Source of the DNA: Paenibacillus sp. JZ16 | GTDB taxonomy: Bacteria; Bacillota; Bacilli; Paenibacillales; Paenibacillaceae | Reading direction: 5' to 3' | NCBI RefSeq assembly: GCF_015326965.1 | Contig: NZ_CP017659.1 | Location: forward strand, 5,212,001-5,276,000 | DNA: 64,000 nucleotides | Shown: positions 34,421 through 43,556 of the stretch, piece after piece | Layout of the letters: each line of letters starts with the position of its first letter | How positions within the stretch are numbered: position 1 is the stretch's first letter | Notes under the pieces: generated by a model | Databases searched by the model: none | Seen by the model: only the letters and a program-made list of their open reading frames with translations | Told to the model about the DNA's origin: nothing | Made by a program: the position numbers and the translations under genes

Positions 34421-36379
34421 TTATTTCATTTTCAATTGCAGCAGATATTTCACGAGAGCATCCTGCTGCTCCTGCGTGAACCCGCTGCTTTCGTCCACCC
34501 AAAACTCATGTCCCTGACCGGTGACATGGGTGTCTCTCAGTCTTGAATCCTTGCGGTTCGCCTCGACGACCTGCAGTCTCAACTTACGGTCTATCAGGGC
34601 TTTCAGGCTGTTGTAAGGGTCAGGGTGAATCCCTTTCATCAGGGTCTGCGATACGCCGGTTTGCGTCAGCTTTGGCCCGACTGCTACGCCGCCGTCGTGC
34701 AAATACGGTGCGGACCAGCGAAGACCGATCAACCCTTTGACCTTATAACCGCCGCCCGATGTATGGCCGAAGCCCAACTTGATCTGCTCCGGGTCGATAT
34801 TATCCAGCGGGATTTTGGTTATTTTGGCATCCGGAGGGATTGGGACAGGCGTGTCGGGCGGGTAGAACTCCGAATCGCCAAAAGCATTCCGCGTTCGCTG
34901 GAAAGCCTTTGCCCTTGCAGGCTCGGTACCGATTTCAGCCGCGCGCATAACGTGGTTATTCGTATAGAAGTCACCAGCGTGGCAAGTGATGCATTGCGCT
35001 TTTTTGAATACTTCCGCTCCGAGGTTGATCGTCTTGGCATCGGAGATATCCTTGGTATTCGTTTCCGGCGGACGGATCGTATTCTGATAGGCGGACATGG
35101 CGTTCACCTGCTCCCCGGCTTTGAAGCCCGGCGAGCTGATGTACAGCCCGTTCGGTGCGATGGCTGAAACCTTCGGGAAATTCGGAATCTTAACAACCTC
35201 ATTCACGCCGGGGGTGCCGGGATTGGGATCCAGCCGGTTAAAGAATTCGGTGGGCTTCAGCCCGCTGCCCGGATCATAGCGAAACTTGCGATAGGCTGCA
35301 TTTTGCAGAATGGTGCCCACATAAATCTCTTTGTCGATTCCCCACATCGGTTCGCTAACCTCGGTTTGACTCAAGGTATCCGTGTTCTGGGCATGAACAT
35401 TGTTGCTGAAGGTGCTTAGCCCCTTGAAGGGGCCCGCGGCAGCGAAGCCGCTCCAGCTGTATGGATGATCGCCCTTCGTAAACATATCGGGAATTTGGGT
35501 CACGTCACTGACCAGATCCGCGGTTGTATCGAACGTGCCGGGCATCCATTTGATGAGATTTTCGTCAACGGCTTTTTCCAGCAGGGCGGGATCCGGCAGC
35601 GCTTCGGTTTTTCCTTTGGAGTTTACAATCGTACGCTGCTCGTTCTTTACATAATCCACAAGGCTGGTAATGTCCGTATGGGTAAAATAAGCCGCGCTAT
35701 TCGGGGCCAGTGCCAGCATGAAACCGAGGTTCAGATCGGAGTTGGGCGCGCCCTCGACGACCATTCCCGTTTCACGGTTGACGGTTGCATGGCAGGCCAT
35801 GCAGCTAACGCCGATGCGACCCTTGCCTTCGGCATATTTAAATGTGACGCCAACGGGGGCATAGGCGCCTTTGGCTACGTCAAAGCCGGTATCAATCTTA
35901 TCCCCCTTGCGGTAGGTCTTGCCGCCGATCGTTACATCCTGATCGAGTGCAACGCGCAAATTGGTTGTTCCCCGTCCTTTTAACTCGGCGAGGGCTTTTG
36001 CAATATTATTCAGCTTCATCGGACCGCCGATGATCCCCACAATATCAGTTAAAAACACCTCATTGCCAAAAGATTCCTCATACAATGTACGACGCCCTAG
36101 GGCAAGCAGATCTTTTGTCACCTCAACGGCGCCATGGGCGGCTGTTAAGCGGGGGTCCTGATCCTTCAGGGCGGTACCGGGAACCGTAAGCGTCTTGCCC
36201 CAGATATCATACTGGCGAATGAAGCCCGTTTGCTGGGCTTGGATTTGCGTAGTATTCTCCAATTTATGTGCAGGCGGTATATAGGCGTATTCCGGCTCCA
36301 CGATATTAGCAGCAAGCCATAAGGCCCCTACGACGGTGATCGGGATCAGCCATAGCAGAAGCCGCTTCGATTTTCGCAT
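34421..36379 (-). CDS. Membrane-anchored di-haem c-type cytochrome, MauG/peroxidase-like
   Basis: Protein of 652 residues with one N-terminal membrane anchor (about 8-25) and a large outside domain. Two haem c sites are visible: CMACH at 193-197 and CITCH at 463-467. RWSAPYLHDGGV near 554-565 is the signature of the di-haem peroxidase/MauG superfamily, where it lies near the second haem. Two haems plus length also recall the rubber oxygenase RoxA, about 680 residues. Possible activities are peroxidase, oxygenase or electron transfer; the sequence does not decide. AAGGGTGA precedes the ATG. It stands alone, with no maturation genes near, although ctaCDEF lies 3.5 kb away. Confidence 0.8.
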   Translation of the reverse strand: MRKSKRLLLWLIPITVVGALWLAANIVEPEYAYIPPAHKLENTTQIQAQQTGFIRQYDIWGKTLTVPGTALKDQDPRLTAAHGAVEVTKDLLALGRRTLYEESFGNEVFLTDIVGIIGGPMKLNNIAKALAELKGRGTTNLRVALDQDVTIGGKTYRKGDKIDTGFDVAKGAYAPVGVTFKYAEGKGRIGVSCMACHATVNRETGMVVEGAPNSDLNLGFMLALAPNSAAYFTHTDITSLVDYVKNEQRTIVNSKGKTEALPDPALLEKAVDENLIKWMPGTFDTTADLVSDVTQIPDMFTKGDHPYSWSGFAAAGPFKGLSTFSNNVHAQNTDTLSQTEVSEPMWGIDKEIYVGTILQNAAYRKFRYDPGSGLKPTEFFNRLDPNPGTPGVNEVVKIPNFPKVSAIAPNGLYISSPGFKAGEQVNAMSAYQNTIRPPETNTKDISDAKTINLGAEVFKKAQCITCHAGDFYTNNHVMRAAEIGTEPARAKAFQRTRNAFGDSEFYPPDTPVPIPPDAKITKIPLDNIDPEQIKLGFGHTSGGGYKVKGLIGLRWSAPYLHDGGVAVGPKLTQTGVSQTLMKGIHPDPYNSLKALIDRKLRLQVVEANRKDSRLRDTHVTGQGHEFWVDESSGFTQEQQDALVKYLLQLKMK

Positions 36380-36445
36380 GTCTTATCACCCTTTTTTATG
36401 AGCAGATCTGATGAATCATCTCTTCACTGCCGATATACAAGGGCT

Positions 36446-36724
36446 TTAGTCTACATGCACATCATGGCGTAGCGGCGATTCGGCATTAACCTGCTTATCA
36501 GGGCCTTTCTCTTTCGGAACCAGACGCTCGTCTGTCCTGCCTTGATGGTGGTTTTCAAAATCATATTCCGCCAGCCGCCATTCCGTGGAGCCCTTCTGGG
36601 GATCGAACGGGAATTCTTCGCCGCGTTTTAAATATTCCTCCCGTCCCCATTCATTTGTGTATGTCCCGTCTACTTCAACCTCTTCTCGCGAAATAGGGTG
36701 GAGATCCTTGTCTTTTCCGGACAT
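36446..36724 (-). CDS. Hypothetical hydrophilic protein
   Basis: Ninety-two residues from ATG 36724, where AGAGGAG lies 9 nt upstream; a longer frame to 36772 lacks a ribosome site. It is highly charged, with no membrane segment: GTYTNEWGREEYLKRGEEFPFDP in the middle and a His-rich end. Not recognised. It lies 66 bp upstream of the di-haem cytochrome on the same strand and may be co-transcribed with it. Confidence 0.6.
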   Translation of the reverse strand: MSGKDKDLHPISREEVEVDGTYTNEWGREEYLKRGEEFPFDPQKGSTEWRLAEYDFENHHQGRTDERLVPKEKGPDKQVNAESPLRHDVHVD

Positions 36725-36885
36725 GTCGCATGCTCCTCTCAGGCTTGATTTTAGAAATGATTCATATCGCATAAAGTAACCAGAAAGAGGAGGTACTATC
36801 CGCTGAAATTTGCAAGGTAAGTCAGATTACGGTTTTGGGAAAGAACCGGATGCTCTAAGTGTAGGGATGGCCACAGGACGATCTG

Positions 36886-37932
36886 TCAGCTGCCTGACGG
36901 TGATGCAGCAGGTTTTGACTTTAAGTCATCAAGAATATAGCGCTCCAGCAGAGAGCGTGGGTTCTTCCAGCGGCTGACCTTGCTGTCGGCAGTAAATACG
37001 ACGACCGTATCCAATTGGGGAAAAAGGTAGATTTGCTGCCCTCCATGGCCGTGTGCAAGCGCGAAGGGAGTCCCGTTCTGAATGCCGGTCCACCACTGAA
37101 ATCCGTAATCCCCAAAGGCGGGATAGCCCTTGACCTGCGGGGCGAGGGCTTGCTTAAGCCATGATTCCGGGATGAGCGTGTTGCCTTGCCATCGTCCCCC
37201 ATTCAGGCAGCAAAGACCGAACTTGGCCATGTCGCGGGAGGTGAGATAGAGGCCGACGTGACCCATGCTGTGGCCCTCGGGGCTTGGGGACCAGGCGGAA
37301 TGGCGAATGCCGAGCGGCTCGAATAAATATTGTCTGGCATAGGCGTAAGCATCCATTCCCGTAGCCTCGCTAATGGCAACGGAGAGTAGGTGGGAATCCG
37401 TGCTCCGGTATTGAAAGAGGCCCATTTCCTGTTCCATGACAGGGAGGGATAGCGCGAAGCTCGTCCATTTCCGGTTGCGGTGGAATCGGTGAATGAGCGG
37501 TTCCCCCAGCTTTTTACCGGTTTGCCACGCAAAGCCCGAGGTCATCGTCAGCAGATGATGAAGGGATACCTTGTGTAAGAGCGGATGGGCTCGTTCGGGA
37601 ACATATCGATGGAAAATGTCCATTAAAGAGGAATTCAGATCAGGTAATTCGCCGCGTGATTGGGCGATGCCGCATAATGCTGACGTGAAACTCTTGGTAG
37701 CGGACCTGAGATCGTTCAGCGAGGAAACGCCATGACCGTTGTAATAGCGTTCGTAGATGAGTTTGCCGGCATGCAGCAGGAGAAAGCTGCGCATTTTCGG
37801 ATATTGTTTCTGAATAATCAGGTCGACCTGATTAAGCGAATCGAGGTGCAGCCCTGCCTCATGAGGCTCAGCGGCAGGGATAGGTGATCCTAAATCGACA
37901 GGGGAATGCAGGATAGACTGTGAGTTCGGCAT
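36886..37932 (-). CDS. Beta-lactamase-fold serine hydrolase
   Basis: Class C beta-lactamase/esterase-like enzyme of 348 residues without a signal peptide. The active-site tetrad SATK lies at 77-80, a YRS motif after LFQ (tyrosine box) in the middle, and HGHGG near 294 stands at the KTG position. Secondary features such as HHLLTMTSGFAW are typical of this family, which includes esterases and D-amino-acid peptidases. Without a signal peptide a cytosolic hydrolase is likelier than antibiotic resistance. AGGAGG precedes the ATG. Confidence 0.87.
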   Translation of the reverse strand: MPNSQSILHSPVDLGSPIPAAEPHEAGLHLDSLNQVDLIIQKQYPKMRSFLLLHAGKLIYERYYNGHGVSSLNDLRSATKSFTSALCGIAQSRGELPDLNSSLMDIFHRYVPERAHPLLHKVSLHHLLTMTSGFAWQTGKKLGEPLIHRFHRNRKWTSFALSLPVMEQEMGLFQYRSTDSHLLSVAISEATGMDAYAYARQYLFEPLGIRHSAWSPSPEGHSMGHVGLYLTSRDMAKFGLCCLNGGRWQGNTLIPESWLKQALAPQVKGYPAFGDYGFQWWTGIQNGTPFALAHGHGGQQIYLFPQLDTVVVFTADSKVSRWKNPRSLLERYILDDLKSKPAASPSGS

Positions 37933-38312
37933 GAACTGTAGACCTCCTTGAGTCTAGAATATGTTATGCGTATCTATTTGTGATATTCGCTGATTTCGAG
38001 ATCGCGGGAGCTGCGTTTGAATGTATCTTAACCAATTCCGGGGATAAAGGATGATCTGATGAAAAACATAGTACCAAAAAACATTTTTTGGGAAAGATGA
38101 AACAAACAGAAGAATATGATATAATATATTAATGATTCAGTTGCATGCTGTTAGGGTATGTATAGTGTCAGGTGCATTGGTAAGTTGCTGAATATCAACC
38201 TAATGGTCACCGTAAGAACTGCAATATGGCTTCAACTTAATGGAGGTAGATCTTTTCGGCATTCTCTTTAAACGGAGTAATTTTATTCCACACGTTTTGG
38301 GAGGGATCCATC
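37933..38312. other. Intergenic region with a TATAAT element
   Basis: This 380-bp AT-rich gap lies between divergent genes. A TATAAT at 38120-38125 is the clearest promoter element, but no good -35 sits 17 bp before it. The last 190 bp would be a long leader for the small gene at 38313; no known riboswitch is recognised. Confidence 0.4.
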
Positions 38313-38501
38313 ATGGCAACGAAAGGTCACAATGAGGTTAAGGAAAGTCTGCGGGAAATGACACGAATTTTCCGGCCTAAAGATCCGAAAAAATTTGTAA
38401 AGGAGTATGTCCGGAAGTACCATATTATGGGGGGCTATGAAGAAGAGCTTACACTTGTTGTTGAGCATGAACTTGGCAAGCTGAATTCCTCCGTTTCGTA
38501 A
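38313..38501 (+). CDS. Small hypothetical protein
   Basis: Sixty-two residues, basic at the start (KESLREMTRIFRPKDPKKFVKEYVRKYH) and helical throughout, with no membrane segment. GGGAGGG lies 6 nt before the ATG, and a terminator follows about 95 bp after the stop, so it looks like a true single gene. Not recognised. Confidence 0.65.
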   Translation: MATKGHNEVKESLREMTRIFRPKDPKKFVKEYVRKYHIMGGYEEELTLVVEHELGKLNSSVS

Positions 38502-38596
38502 CCTGTAATAGCACCTGGTCTATAGAAATAACCAACACGCATCGCATCTTCACCTTGTTAATGACTAATGATATGAATCAATTTAGAGTTTATGGT

Positions 38597-38637
38597 TAAA
38601 CCGTTTTTGGGGCGAATGTCCCGAAAGCGGTTTTTTT
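38597..38637 (+). terminator. Terminator after the small gene
   Basis: AAACCG pairs with CGGTTT, with GGG/CCC pairing inside, then seven T. An ATG at 38592 in the frame of map falls beside this hairpin, which argues against the longer map start. Confidence 0.75.
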
Positions 38638-38768
38638 GCGTTTGCCAGTCCCCGTTAAGTGAACAGACTCATCTCCTCGGAAAGTCTATTTCCTGGGGGA
38701 ATTTTGCATCTGTCCCTACATATATTGTTAGCAATCGATCCGATAAGGATATAAGGGAGTGGACAGAT

Positions 38769-39518
38769 GTGAGGACACAGCTCAGACGGAAGGAAGAAAT
38801 CGGATATATCCGCGAGGCGGGACGTATATTGGCTGCGTGTCACCGTGAAATAGCGAAAGTCATCAAACCGGGAATCACAACGAGCGAGATCGATGCCAGG
38901 GTCGAGAGATTTTTGGAGAAGAATGGGGCTTTGCCCGAGCAAAAAGGATATAAAGGATTTCCATACGCCACTTGTGCATCGGTCAATGATGTGGTGTGTC
39001 ATGGATTCCCCGATCAGCGGCCGCTGCAATCCGGGGATGTTGTGACCATTGATATGGTGGTGAATAAGAACGGGTGGCTGGCGGATTCCGGCTGGACCTA
39101 TGCGGTAGATCGGGTTTCAAGGGAAGTAAACCAGCTGATGCAGCACACCCATGAAGCGCTGTTTAAAGGGATTGAGGCCGCTCGGCACGGCGCAACCTTG
39201 GGCGACGTAGGTTATGCCATTGAGCAGGTTGCCGAAAGGGAAGGCTACGGGATCGTCAAATCGCTTGTCGGTCATGGCATCGGCCGCGCCATCCACGAGC
39301 CGCCCGATGTCCCGAACTATGGCATTCCAGGAAGGGGACTTAAACTCAAAGAAGGAATGGTCATTACCATCGAACCCGTTTTCACCCTGGGCCCCTCGGG
39401 TGCCGTGTTCTGGGGGGATGACGGCTGGACCATTTCCAGTGCGGACGGATCGGTGGGCGTCCAGTATGAGCATACGATTGCTATTACTCGTGGAGAAGCT
39501 GTTATCCTGACGGATTAA
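38769..39518 (+). CDS. map: Type I methionine aminopeptidase
   Basis: Removes the initiator methionine from nascent proteins. It reads 249 residues from GTG 38769, the standard length, with GGGAG about 9 nt upstream. A frame extension to 38592 would cross the preceding terminator. The five metal ligands are in place: VTIDMVV, ADSGWTY, GHGIGRAIHEPP, ITIEPVF and QYEHTIAIT. It stands alone, away from the ribosomal-protein cluster where Bacilli usually keep one map copy, so it may be a second paralogue. Confidence 0.92.
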   Translation: MRTQLRRKEEIGYIREAGRILAACHREIAKVIKPGITTSEIDARVERFLEKNGALPEQKGYKGFPYATCASVNDVVCHGFPDQRPLQSGDVVTIDMVVNKNGWLADSGWTYAVDRVSREVNQLMQHTHEALFKGIEAARHGATLGDVGYAIEQVAEREGYGIVKSLVGHGIGRAIHEPPDVPNYGIPGRGLKLKEGMVITIEPVFTLGPSGAVFWGDDGWTISSADGSVGVQYEHTIAITRGEAVILTD

Positions 39519-39543
39519 GATGCAGAAAAATATACCATAATAA

Positions 39544-39594
39544 TAGGAGGCTTTCTTCGTGAGGCATCAGGGCTTTTCGAAGGAGACCTCCTTA
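39544..39594 (+). terminator. Imperfect hairpin after map
   Basis: AGGAGG and CCTCCT close a long imperfect stem that includes TTCTTCG against CGAAGGA. There is no proper U-run, so termination is uncertain. Confidence 0.3.
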
Positions 39595-39735
39595 TATCAT
39601 GGGTGCCAGATAAATGGGGGACGGCTGCATATAGATTCAAAAAGGCGGAAATGACTGTATATATAGCTATGAAGGCTGTCGCTGACAGGGTGTGAAGAAT
39701 GTCGAATGATGGGTCGCGGGACGGTGGATACGCTT

Positions 39736-39749
39736 TGAAAGCGATTGCA
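39736..39749. promoter_or_regulatory. cre candidate upstream of ctaC
   Basis: TGAAAGCGATTGCA matches the CcpA consensus TGWNANCGNTNWCA at 13 of 14. It lies about 75 bp before the -35 at 39811. Glucose repression of the cta operon through CcpA is known in Bacillus subtilis. Confidence 0.55.
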
Positions 39750-39788
39750 AAATCAGTAATGGCGCGACTTTGACGACTTTTCGAACAA

Positions 39789-39807
39789 TTTGTGAACTCC
39801 CTGTGAA
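39789..39807. promoter_or_regulatory. Phased TGTGAA direct repeats before the cta promoter
   Basis: TTTGTGAA and CCTGTGAA are spaced exactly 11 bp and end 3 bp before the -35. They resemble ResD sites (TTTGTGAAT). The reverse strand gives TTCACA-N5-TTCACA, which also resembles a Pho box. A similar pair precedes cydA. Confidence 0.4.
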
Positions 39808-39810
39808 TGA

Positions 39811-39839
39811 TTGACAAAAGCAACCCATGAACTTATATT
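39811..39839 (+). promoter_or_regulatory. SigA promoter of the ctaCDEF operon
   Basis: TTGACA, 17-bp spacer, TATATT. It lies about 115 bp before ctaC, and the leader shows no recognised riboswitch. A second TTGACA occurs near 39859. Confidence 0.7.
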
Positions 39840-39952
39840 TAATAAGTGATTGCTTTAATTGACAGGATTACTTCATCCGTGATTGTGCAGGTAGATTACC
39901 GCTGTTTGCGCCGGATGGTAGTCTACGAAAATCGGAAAAGTGGGGTAGATCA

Positions 39953-41002
39953 ATGATGAAACGGTGGCAGGCTGTAAAGCGTCTTCTTCCTTTGATGGCC
40001 ATGTTTGCTTTGGTGTTATCCGGCTGCGGCCGAGAGGATTTGTCGGTCTTAAGACCACAAGGTCCGGTAGCACAAGGTCAACTGGATTTAATTAAGCTCT
40101 CCATTTCGATTATGATCGTCGTAATGGTTGTGGTATTTGGAATCGCCGCATACGTGCTTGTTAAATTCCGTCGAAAGAAGGGACAAGATGAAATTCCTGA
40201 GCAAGTAGAAGGTAACCATAAGTTGGAGATTATTTGGACGGCGATTCCGCTGCTCTTGGTACTCGTGCTTGCAGTTCCTACTATTCAAAAGGTATTTGCT
40301 TACGGAGAGAACGACTGGAACAATCCAGATGCAGTTAAGGTGGAAGTTACTTCTCATCAGTTCTGGTGGGAGTTTAATTATCCAGACTACGGCGTAAGAA
40401 CCGCTCAAGAGCTGGTTATTCCTGTAGGCAAGAAAATTGCTTTCCAATTAAAAACGAATGATGTGCTTCACTCCTTCTGGGTACCATCGCTCGGCGGCAA
40501 GATGGATACAAACACAGAAGGCAGCGTTAACTACATGACTCTGGTTGCTGACAAAGCAGATACATACATTGGTAAATGCGCAGAGTTGTGCGGTCCTTCT
40601 CACGGCTTCATGGAATTCCGGGTGAAAGCGGTTGACGATGCGGCATTTGACAAATGGGTAGCGGCATTTAAAGAACCTGCTGTGCTTCCTGCGGATGCGG
40701 CACTCGCCGAGAAATTCAAGACCAACTGCCTTTCTTGCCACGCTGTAGGCGACCAAGGCGGAGCGATGGGTCCTAACCTGACCGGCATTGGATCACGTGA
40801 GACGATTGCGAGTATCTTGCTGAACGACATAAGCGGCAAACCAGGCACGAAGCCTACGAAAGACAACCTGGTGGAATGGCTGATGGAGCCTCAGGCTGTA
40901 AAACCTGGCAACACGATGCCTAATCCGAAGGATCTCGGCTTCAGTGACGAAGAAATCGAGCAGATTGCCGATTACTTGGCCAATTATAAGTTGGATTATT
41001 AA
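39953..41002 (+). CDS. ctaC: Cytochrome c oxidase subunit II (caa3 type)
   Basis: Lipoprotein of 349 residues: signal peptide with lipobox LSGC near 24, two membrane helices (about 43-65 and 85-105), then a cupredoxin domain with the dinuclear copper site HSFWVPS and CAELCGPSHGFM. A C-terminal cytochrome c domain (about 245-345) has CLSCH and a methionine ligand in NTMPNP, which defines the caa3 type that accepts electrons directly. ATG ATG at 39953/39956 gives two possible starts. It is the first gene of ctaCDEF. Confidence 0.95.
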   Translation: MMKRWQAVKRLLPLMAMFALVLSGCGREDLSVLRPQGPVAQGQLDLIKLSISIMIVVMVVVFGIAAYVLVKFRRKKGQDEIPEQVEGNHKLEIIWTAIPLLLVLVLAVPTIQKVFAYGENDWNNPDAVKVEVTSHQFWWEFNYPDYGVRTAQELVIPVGKKIAFQLKTNDVLHSFWVPSLGGKMDTNTEGSVNYMTLVADKADTYIGKCAELCGPSHGFMEFRVKAVDDAAFDKWVAAFKEPAVLPADAALAEKFKTNCLSCHAVGDQGGAMGPNLTGIGSRETIASILLNDISGKPGTKPTKDNLVEWLMEPQAVKPGNTMPNPKDLGFSDEEIEQIADYLANYKLDY

Positions 41003-41037
41003 TACAGCAGCAAGAACTTTAAAAGGGGGTACAAACC

Positions 41038-42936
41038 TTGGCTCACGCTCATGCTCAAAGCCATAGCGTCAAGCGCTACACGGGGTTAATGGATTGGCTT
41101 ACAACCGTTGACCACAAGAAAATCGGGATATTATACCTGATAGCGGGCGGCTTCTTCTTCGGGATTGGCGGTATTGAAGCGATTCTGATTCGCTTGCAGC
41201 TGATCAAGCCGATGAACGATCTGGTATCGGCTCAAGTATTTAACGAATTGATTACAATGCACGGAACGACGATGATTTTCCTTGGTGTTATGCCAGTTAT
41301 CTTCGCCTTGATGAACGCGGTTATTCCGCTTCAGATCGGTGCACGTGACGTCGCATTTCCATTTTTGAACTCGCTTGGATTTTGGACGTTTTTGTTCGGT
41401 GGACTTTTGCTCAATCTTAGCTGGATTATGGGCGGCGCGCCTGATGCGGGCTGGACATCCTATACACCGCTTTCCACAAATGACTACTCGTCCACGCACG
41501 GTGTAGACTTTTATACCATAGGTCTTCAGATTGCGGGTCTGGGTACGTTGATCGGTGGTATCAACTTCCTGGCTACCATCATAACGATGCGTGCACCTGG
41601 AATGTCCTTCATGAGAATGCCAATGTTTACATGGACGGCTTTCATCACATCGGCCATGATCCTGTTCGCATTCCCTGCCATTACGGTAGGTCTCGTATTG
41701 CTTAGCTTTGACCGTTTGCTCGGTGCCAATTTCTTTGATGTTGCGGCTGGCGGTAGCTCCGTATTGTGGCAGCATATTTTCTGGATCTTCGGTCACCCTG
41801 AAGTCTACATTCTGATTTTGCCGGCATTCGGTATTATTTCAGAAGTTATTCCGACATTCTCTCGTAAACGTTTGTTCGGATACAGCTCCATGGTATTTGC
41901 AACCATCCTGATCGCCTTCTTGGGCTTCATGGTTTGGGCTCACCATATGTTTACGACAGGTCTTGGTCCTGTAGCGAATGCGCTCTTCTCCATCGCAACG
42001 ATGCTGATCGCCGTTCCTACCGGTATCAAAATCTTTAACTGGCTCTTTACGATGTGGGGCGGTCAAATCCGCTTTACCAGTGCAAACCTGTTCGCGATCG
42101 GTTTCGTACCGACGTTCGTTATGGGTGGAGTTACCGGCGTCATGCTGGCATCTGCTCCGGCAGACTTCCAGTTCCATGATACGTATTTCGTTGTAGCTCA
42201 CTTCCACTACGTTATCGTTGGTGGTCTGGTATTCGGTTTGTTTGCCGGACTCCACTACTGGTGGCCAAAAATGTTCGGCCGGGTATTGAACGAAACGCTT
42301 GGCAAATGGACGTTCTGGTTGTTCGCAATCGGCTTCCATTTGACATTCTTCGTACAGCATTTCCTTGGATTGCTGGGTATGCAGCGGCGGATTGTCTCTT
42401 ATCTGCCGAATCAGAATTTTGACGAACTTAACTTTATCAGTACCATCGGCGCAATCTTGATGGGGATTGGCGTTCTGGCCTTCTTGGCTAACGTTGTGAT
42501 CACTTCGAGAAAACCGGTTGGTGCTCCGGCCGATCCATGGGAAGATGGCCGTACGCTCGAGTGGAGTATTCCTTCTCCACCTCCAGAGTACAACTTTAAG
42601 CAAATTCCGCTTGTTCGCGGCATTGACGCTTATTGGAAAGAGAAGATGGCAGGCAATAAAGAGATGACACCATCCGAACCGGTTGGTCCAATCCACATGC
42701 CTTCGCCAAGCATCCTTCCGTTTGTGATGTCACTGGGTCTGTTTATCGCGGGTCTTGGTTTCATGTTTAGCACGGAGGACTTCTCAAATTCGTTCATGAG
42801 CTTAATCTTCAATAAATATATCGTTCTGATTGTTGGTCTTCTGATTACGTTCGCGGCAATGATCGCTCGTTCCCTGTACGATGATCATGGATATCACATC
42901 GAAGTTGAAGAACTGGAAGGGGAGGGTAAAGCATGA
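41038..42936 (+). CDS. ctaD: Cytochrome c oxidase subunit I
   Basis: Catalytic haem-copper subunit of 632 residues with at least 12 membrane helices, reducing oxygen and pumping protons. Haem and copper ligands are visible: MHGTTMIFL (low-spin haem), GHPEVYILILP (CuB His and cross-linked Tyr), the HH pair in VWAHHMFT, and the final VAHFHYVIVGG. TTG start with AGGGGG before it. Its end overlaps ctaE by 4 nt (ATGA). Confidence 0.96.
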   Translation: MAHAHAQSHSVKRYTGLMDWLTTVDHKKIGILYLIAGGFFFGIGGIEAILIRLQLIKPMNDLVSAQVFNELITMHGTTMIFLGVMPVIFALMNAVIPLQIGARDVAFPFLNSLGFWTFLFGGLLLNLSWIMGGAPDAGWTSYTPLSTNDYSSTHGVDFYTIGLQIAGLGTLIGGINFLATIITMRAPGMSFMRMPMFTWTAFITSAMILFAFPAITVGLVLLSFDRLLGANFFDVAAGGSSVLWQHIFWIFGHPEVYILILPAFGIISEVIPTFSRKRLFGYSSMVFATILIAFLGFMVWAHHMFTTGLGPVANALFSIATMLIAVPTGIKIFNWLFTMWGGQIRFTSANLFAIGFVPTFVMGGVTGVMLASAPADFQFHDTYFVVAHFHYVIVGGLVFGLFAGLHYWWPKMFGRVLNETLGKWTFWLFAIGFHLTFFVQHFLGLLGMQRRIVSYLPNQNFDELNFISTIGAILMGIGVLAFLANVVITSRKPVGAPADPWEDGRTLEWSIPSPPPEYNFKQIPLVRGIDAYWKEKMAGNKEMTPSEPVGPIHMPSPSILPFVMSLGLFIAGLGFMFSTEDFSNSFMSLIFNKYIVLIVGLLITFAAMIARSLYDDHGYHIEVEELEGEGKA

Positions 42937-43553
42937 GTCACGCTGAACATGTAAACGGCGAACTTCCTCACGAGCCGGAGAAGGCAACACTCGAAGGCCG
43001 TAATAAGGTTCTTGGTTTCTGGCTCTTCCTCGGTGGAGAGGCCGTGCTCTTCGGTACGTTGTTTGCAACGTTCCTGGCGCTTCGCGGACAGAACAACGAA
43101 GGCCCAACCGCAGCTGAGCTGTTCTCTCTGCCGATTACGGCAGCGGCAACGTTGATATTGCTTGTCAGTTCCTTGACCAGTGTGTTCGCTATTCAGGCGC
43201 TCCACCGTCACAATATCGAGAAGCTGAAGTTGTGGCTGATCGTAACCGTTGTTCTGGGTCTTGGGTTCCTTGGCCTTGAAATTTATGAGTTCTATGAATA
43301 TGTTGTGCATGAATCGTTTAACATGAAGACGAGTGCATTCTCGTCTGCATTCTATACGCTGGTTGGCTTCCACGGTGCCCACGTTGCGTTTGGGGTTGTG
43401 TGGATCAGCCTGTTGATCGCTCAGCTGTACAGAAAAGGGTTAACCGTAGTTACAGCACCTAAGGTATATGTTTCTGCCATGTACTGGCACTTTATCGACG
43501 TTGTATGGGTGTTCATCTTCTCGGTCGTATACCTTCTTGGAAAGGTGGGCTAA
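42933..43553 (+). CDS. ctaE: Cytochrome c oxidase subunit III
   Basis: Two hundred and six residues with five membrane helices, the short form usual in Bacilli. It contains LGFWLFLGGEAVLFGTLFATF at the first helix and FHGAHVAFGVVWI and YWHFIDVVWVFIF later. It stabilises subunit I and supports proton uptake. It overlaps ctaD by 4 nt, so it is translationally coupled. Confidence 0.95.
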   Translation: MSHAEHVNGELPHEPEKATLEGRNKVLGFWLFLGGEAVLFGTLFATFLALRGQNNEGPTAAELFSLPITAAATLILLVSSLTSVFAIQALHRHNIEKLKLWLIVTVVLGLGFLGLEIYEFYEYVVHESFNMKTSAFSSAFYTLVGFHGAHVAFGVVWISLLIAQLYRKGLTVVTAPKVYVSAMYWHFIDVVWVFIFSVVYLLGKVG

Positions 43554-43556
43554 GGA

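Noticed and set aside
38592..38768. N-terminal extension of the methionine aminopeptidase
   Set aside because: It starts within the terminator of the previous gene, and the family begins near the GTG at 38769.
41839..42696. 285-codon minus-strand frame inside ctaD
   Set aside because: It is antisense to a clear subunit I gene, and its composition is that of a shadow.
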